Positions 59,654 to 64,000 of a stretch of DNA of 64,000 bases are shown here, one piece after another. Where the stretch lies: the NCBI GenBank assembly GCA_964019425.1, contig OZ025841.1, positions 620,001-684,000 on the forward strand, given 5' to 3'. This DNA comes from Flectonema sp. DT1601. Lineage: Eukaryota; Euglenozoa; Diplonemea; Diplonemida; Diplonemidae. The notes under the pieces are model-generated. The model was not told where the DNA came from. It did no database searches and saw only the letters and a program-made list of their open reading frames with translations. The position numbers were made by a program, and so were the translations under genes. Positions within the stretch are counted from its first letter, which is position 1; every line of letters begins with the position of its first letter.

Positions 59654-62600
59654 ATGCGACCCCAGTCAGGGTCAGACCAAAGTGTTGGTAATTGGTTAGG
59701 TACAGTAAATCAACAATTACAACAGCAAAAAGCAGAACAAGCGAAGCGATTGCAAAATGCACAGCGTCGGAGACAACAAACCGGAACTGACGCAATGATG
59801 GTTCGAACAGAGTCGATCTCACCTCCGAGAAGTAGTAAAAATAACGAAGTCAAAATATTAACAAATCAGATGAGTCAGCTCGAAGATGAATACCTTTCAG
59901 AAGCAAAAGGACTTTCTAATAAATTATTAAAATTACAAATTGAGAATGACGAATACAGCAAACAAGGATCCATCCTCCACGAAACCGAGCAAACCATCGA
60001 AATCGCCACACGAGAACTGTCCTTAATATATTTTGAGTTGTTAGAAAGAGAATGTGATGTTAAATTCATTACAATGTGCAACAATGAAAAAACAGATTTC
60101 TGTGAAATCCTTTTCACTTATTACAATTCATTAACGAAAATACAATCTTCTCAACACCAAAGTAGTATGTCTTCGGTTACTAATTTATTACAAATGCAAC
60201 AAGATGGATCGAAGTCTTGCCGCATTGAAAACGAATCTTTAAAACAAGAAGTTGAAAACCTAACAAACCAACTGTGGATTGAGTCGAGTTCAATGATGGA
60301 AACTCAGGGAAAAAATAAAATTCTTCAAAACAACTTGGAAACAGAACGGGAAACAATAATAAACTTAAAAAACGAGATCGAATCAGAGCAAAGCATGCGA
60401 CTTGCATCAGAGCTTATGCTACACGCCGCTGATGATAAACTAAACATGGCTGTGACTGCTGCAGTGTCAGAGTCACAGTTGATTCATAAAAAACAATCAT
60501 CAATTCTAACATCAAACATCAGTGACTTAGAAAACCAATTACACTTATCAGAATCACAACTCGAATCAGAACTTCACAATCATGAGCAGACCAGAACTTT
60601 AATATCTGAAATTCAACAACAGTTCGCTGATGACATAAAAAGTACGATAAACAAACACACCAACGCACTCATTCAAAAAGAAGAAACTGTCAGACGTGAA
60701 TATCAAAAGGAAACATCTAATGCGATCACTCAAACAGAAGTGTTGGTGAAAACTTCTTCTAAAAATATTCAAGTAGCACCTCCACAGATTCAGATGACGA
60801 CTGCTGAAGTACAAACAACAGATTTATCGAATCTGTGTAGAACAGCTGGTCGTAACTTAGAACTAGCCATGTCAGGTAGACAACAAGAATTGGAGCAGAT
60901 CCACGCTCAGCATATTAATCAAGATTATGTAAAGTTGAGATTTTCTTCAGCGTGTTTTGCTGAAGAGGGTCTGAGTATCGCCCTACCTGCAAACAGTAAT
61001 ATCCTTCCTCTTGTTTCTGTAGAACTCGTTAGAGTAAATGATTTATCAATTGTTAATCAACACACAGTAATGATGGTCATCGCTAGTGTTGGAACATTTG
61101 TTATAGCTACTTCAAGTCTTGTTTCAGGTAGGGCAGTCTTTACTGAAGTGACTGTCCCTGAAGCCTGTAGTGGAAAGTCAATATCCTTCACTTTAAATAG
61201 TACCGATAGTAGTCATCCAACTGTTCCTTTATTATCAACTGGGATTGTTGTTATGAATGACGTTGTCGATGATAACTCTGATTCCAGTAGAGTTGCTGCT
61301 CAACGTCTTCTTCGATACAAATTAAGTAAACTTCGTCAGAGACATTCTATTCCACCGATGAGATCGTTGTCGGCATCTCATTTCAGTTCTACTTCACCTC
61401 CTCCGGTGTTCGCAGATGCAATGCAGCATTCAGCGTCTGAGACATTACCGAGTAGGAGTTTCTCTCAGGGGGACTTCGTTGTGGATATGCCTCCACCAGA
61501 CCTTCCCAAACAGATTGACTCATTTCAACAACAAGTTCCTCTTCATCCTCATCCTCATCAACCGACGTCAGGTGTGATCCAATCCGTGGAAGTTGTTCCT
61601 CCTCAACAAGTGATGCAAACCTCTTCACAAGTTACTGTTTCTCAGAGGACTGATAACGTTCTGCAGAGTGAGGAACATTCTGAATTAGCGGCAGTGCAGC
61701 AAACTCAGAATCAACATCAGCAACACCAGCAGACTGACTTCCGACAGCCATCACCAGCAAGTGTTCTTCAAAATGAACTCACAGCAGTGCAGCAAACTCC
61801 CCAAGTAGCTCAGCAGCAGCTCCAACAATCATCATCATCATCATTGACAGCTGTTCCACAGAATGAAGTAGTGCCTCTGTCACAGCAGGTCATCACAGTT
61901 GGGGACAATTCGATTGATGCGCAGCCAATTTCATCGATAGCTCCTCAACAGGAAGCTGCGGTGATGGAGCAGACTTCCCAAATGACTCAACAGCCTGAAG
62001 TCGCCCTTTCACAGCAGGTCACTAGTCAGAGTGACTCCCGCCAGCCATCACCGCCAGAAGAAGTTACTGCTACTCAGCAAACTAATCCTCACATCACTCA
62101 GCAGTCGGTAGCTGTTCTTCAAGGTGAAGTTGCGCCACAGCAAGTTGCAAGTCAAGTTGGTAATGTGGCTGATGCCCAGCCGCCTACATCAGTGGCTCCT
62201 CAACAAGCTGCTGCAGTGCAGCTTGTTCCCCAACACCATTCATCTTCTCGGGTAGTTCAAAATGTCGAACCATCTCAGTTGGCTGCGAGTACCTCTCAGA
62301 GCGATGTCGTCAACCAGACTGCTGCTCAGCAATCAGATGTTCCTAAAGTTGGAGATGGAGCGCAGCCAACTTCTCAAGTGAGTGAAGCTGATCAGTCGCA
62401 ACACTCGTCATCTGAAATTAGTTTGCGAAGTGAAGCTGAAGTACCTCAACAAGCAGTTCGGATAGCTGATGACCAGAACTCGCTACCATCTTCCCAGGTG
62501 AGTTTTTCACGAGATGAAGTTGATGTTGTGCAGCCTCCTCAATTTGATGAGAAGACGATGAAGTCAGCTGATGTTATAAAACAGTCGTCATCTCTGTTAC

Positions 62601-63151
62601 CATTAGAGATCTCTTCAAGTCATAGTGACTTTACTGAAGAAGTTTCAGCTTTACAGAAATTAGCTAAAGAAATGCACACTCCTCCTTCACGTACATCTAT
62701 TGAGATAGAGTCACCAGGTATTGTAAGTCCTCCTCCTGATCCGAGTGGAGGATTATCAAGAGACGTGTTACGAGTACTTCATCAACGTGTTGCTGAGATA
62801 TCTGCTGCTGTTGGAGCTGAGTCTCCGTTTTACGAACTGGTGTCTGGTCTCTTGGAGGAAGTCACAGAGCTACGAGCTGAGCTGTACCCGTCTGATTCTA
62901 AGATACCTCTGACCTTACCACCTCCTACTAATGCGGTACTTCCATCTACTGAGGTTTGTTATTAGTTATTGAATTATCTATTTTTATAAAAAACATAAAA
63001 CACAAACAACACCAATCAGATTATTCAACAACTTCTCAACGAAGTGGAAAGTGTGAAGCGATCTCTGGAGTCGACGAGGGCGGCTTCACTCGAAGGGTCT
63101 GAAGATCCGTCACCTCCGCGAGAGGATTCTGTCAGCCCTCCACCTCGATAG
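59654..63151 (+). CDS. Coiled-coil and Gln/Pro-rich protein of unknown function
   Basis: Exons 59654-62953 and 63020-63151 join in phase 0, giving 1,143 residues. I do not recognise the family. Residues about 15-300 are coiled coil (Gln/Glu/Lys-rich heptads). Residues about 430-540 form a compact, beta-rich domain (YVKLRFSSACFAEEGLSIAL onward) that could be C2-, Calx- or Ig-like. Then comes a long disordered tract rich in Gln, Ser, Pro and Val with recurring Q-Q-V/T and PQQ motifs (about 640-960). A Leu-rich helix near 1,040-1,080 and a second-exon helix (IIQQLLNEVESVKRSLEST) could pair as a coiled coil; the tail is Pro-rich. The start was chosen after the leader acceptor; an in-frame ATG at 59567 would add 29 odd residues. 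It could be a cytoskeletal or membrane-traffic scaffold; that is a guess. Confidence 0.7.
62954..63019 (+). other. Intron of the coiled-coil gene
   Basis: The 66-base intron begins GTTTGTTA, a variant of the usual GTATGT, and ends ACACCAATCAG, in phase 0. Unspliced reading stops after three codons; splicing adds 43 residues that continue the helix-rich, Pro-rich character. Confidence 0.75.
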
Positions 63152-63735
63152 TAGAAAGAGGTTAGTGTTGTATCAAGTAGGTTGTGGTATTCCTTTAACC
63201 TTCCTCAGTGATGAGGTTCTGTTCTAAATATGTTCCTTTTTTTGTATTGCCAACCTGTATGATTAGCGCCCTTCGTTACGTAGATGAAATATTATTTTGT
63301 TACTTTCTATTGCCATGTGACATTCATAAGTTATGTTTTCCAGGTGATTCCCACTCTCAAACCTGAAATGGTATTCCCTGACCCCCCAAAAGGGTGCTCT
63401 TCCTGAATTAATACGAGGTAGGCATTTTGTTTTATATTTATGACAGCAGGTCGAGTTAAGAAGTTGGGGGCAGTTGGTTCTTTGTTTTTCTTGCAACTTT
63501 CCTTTTTGTTTTAGGCTTTATATGAAGTGAAGTAAACATACATTACAAAACAGTTACTCGTTTTGAACATTTTACTGTTATTGCCTACTACCCAACCATG
63601 TGATTCTTTATACGGCTGTCCTCCTGCCTTTGAAGGGTTTCAACCCAGATTGAGATTTGTGTATACTTCTGAACTCAAGAAACATATTAATTTATTCCCT
63701 CCTCGCAGTTAGTATTCCGACCACCAGAAATCAAA
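63152..63735. other. Spacer before the last gene
   Basis: About 580 bases, less homopolymeric than other spacers. No gene is recognised. GT-containing donor-like sites exist (for example GTAGGCA near 63419) that could pair with the acceptor at 63708 as a 5' UTR intron. Confidence 0.5.
63690..63708 (+). promoter_or_regulatory. Pyrimidine-rich splice acceptor upstream of the last gene
   Basis: TTTATTCCCTCCTCGCAG ends 27 bases before the ATG at 63736. It closely resembles the acceptor of glutamine synthetase copy 2 (CCCTCGCAG). Confidence 0.55.
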
Positions 63736-63956
63736 ATGTCGGTAAACACGGACGCCCTCAAGAAGGAAATTGACATTATGGCTGCTGCTCTCGAGGCGAA
63801 GAAGAGAGAGTTGGCTGAGGCAACGTATGTTCAGCTTTTTCATCCCACATGACATTAGAGACGGAATGCATAAATTACAATCACAGTAAGAAACCTGACG
63901 TAGAGGAGGAGAAGTTTGTGGTTCCAAAAGAACCGTTCTGTGCAGTTTACGAACCA
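63736..63956 (+). CDS. N-terminal part of a small coiled-coil protein (cut by window edge)
   Basis: Exon 1 (63736-63824) and exon 2 (63887-63956) give 53 residues: MSVNTDALKKEIDIMAAALE and on, a charged helix, then a VEEEKFVVPKEPFCAVYEP stretch. The exon 1/exon 2 junction splits a Thr codon. A GTATGT donor at 63957 starts another intron that leaves the window, so the rest of the gene is not visible. I do not recognise the family. A start codon earlier than 63736 is unlikely, because the acceptor at 63708 lies just upstream. Confidence 0.6.
63825..63886 (+). other. First intron of the last gene
   Basis: The 62-base intron begins GTATGTTC and ends TTACAATCACAG. It interrupts a codon after its second base. 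It has an A-rich 3' end like the other coding introns. Confidence 0.65.
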
Positions 63957-64000
63957 GTATGTTATACTTCAGAACTGAAATAGTAAATATAAAATAACCT

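Noticed and set aside
1-64000. Transposons, virus-derived elements, CRISPR arrays
   Set aside because: No transposase, reverse transcriptase, integrase or capsid-like frame, terminal repeats or spacer arrays were seen.

Overview
The window is nuclear DNA of a eukaryote, most likely a unicellular protist. It carries spliceosomal introns, a clathrin light chain, a BUD13 splicing factor, class II glutamine synthetases and a degraded piece of 18S rRNA. TAA and TAG act as stops, and nothing suggests a variant code. Coding DNA is moderate in GC; the spaces between genes are full of A and T homopolymers. The lineage cannot be fixed. All nine genes lie on the + strand, two are near-identical tandem copies, and almost every start codon sits 18-36 bases after a pyrimidine-rich AG. 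These traits recall lineages with co-directional genes and spliced-leader trans-splicing (Euglenozoa, dinoflagellates and relatives), but this is inference.

Layout. 1-1145 is AT-rich non-coding DNA. 1146-40830 is one gigantic gene: a single 36.3-kb exon, then three short exons, encoding a predicted type I membrane protein of about 13,129 residues. Its ectodomain combines a Gly-rich domain, vWA, Calx-beta-like, well over 100 EGF-like modules, C-type lectin, cadherin-like, two LamG-like, IPT/TIG and REJ/GAIN-like regions, then one transmembrane helix and a short tail. 40831-44579 is a 3.7-kb AT-rich gap. 44580-46044 encodes BUD13. 46271-49690 encodes a PDZ protein with a possible degenerate PARP-like C-terminus. 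50287-51387 and 52859-53953 are two glutamine synthetase genes with proteins identical up to their last few residues. 54948-55549 encodes clathrin light chain. 55746-56275 is an internally deleted, decaying 3' half of an 18S rRNA gene. 56736-59387 encodes a large, probably helical protein with a possible mitochondrial presequence. 59654-63151 encodes a coiled-coil, Gln/Pro-rich protein. 63736 to the window edge is the start of a small coiled-coil gene.

The genes have no evident shared pathway; they look like a housekeeping neighbourhood beside a giant surface adhesin or receptor gene.

The most notable non-protein signal is that there appear to be two kinds of 3' splice site. Introns inside coding sequence start mostly with GTATGT, are 62-118 bases long and end in A/C-rich sequence before CAG. 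The AGs just upstream of start codons are instead preceded by pyrimidine tracts. This is what one would expect if the leader sites were used by a different reaction, such as spliced-leader addition, or by a separate class of 5' UTR introns.
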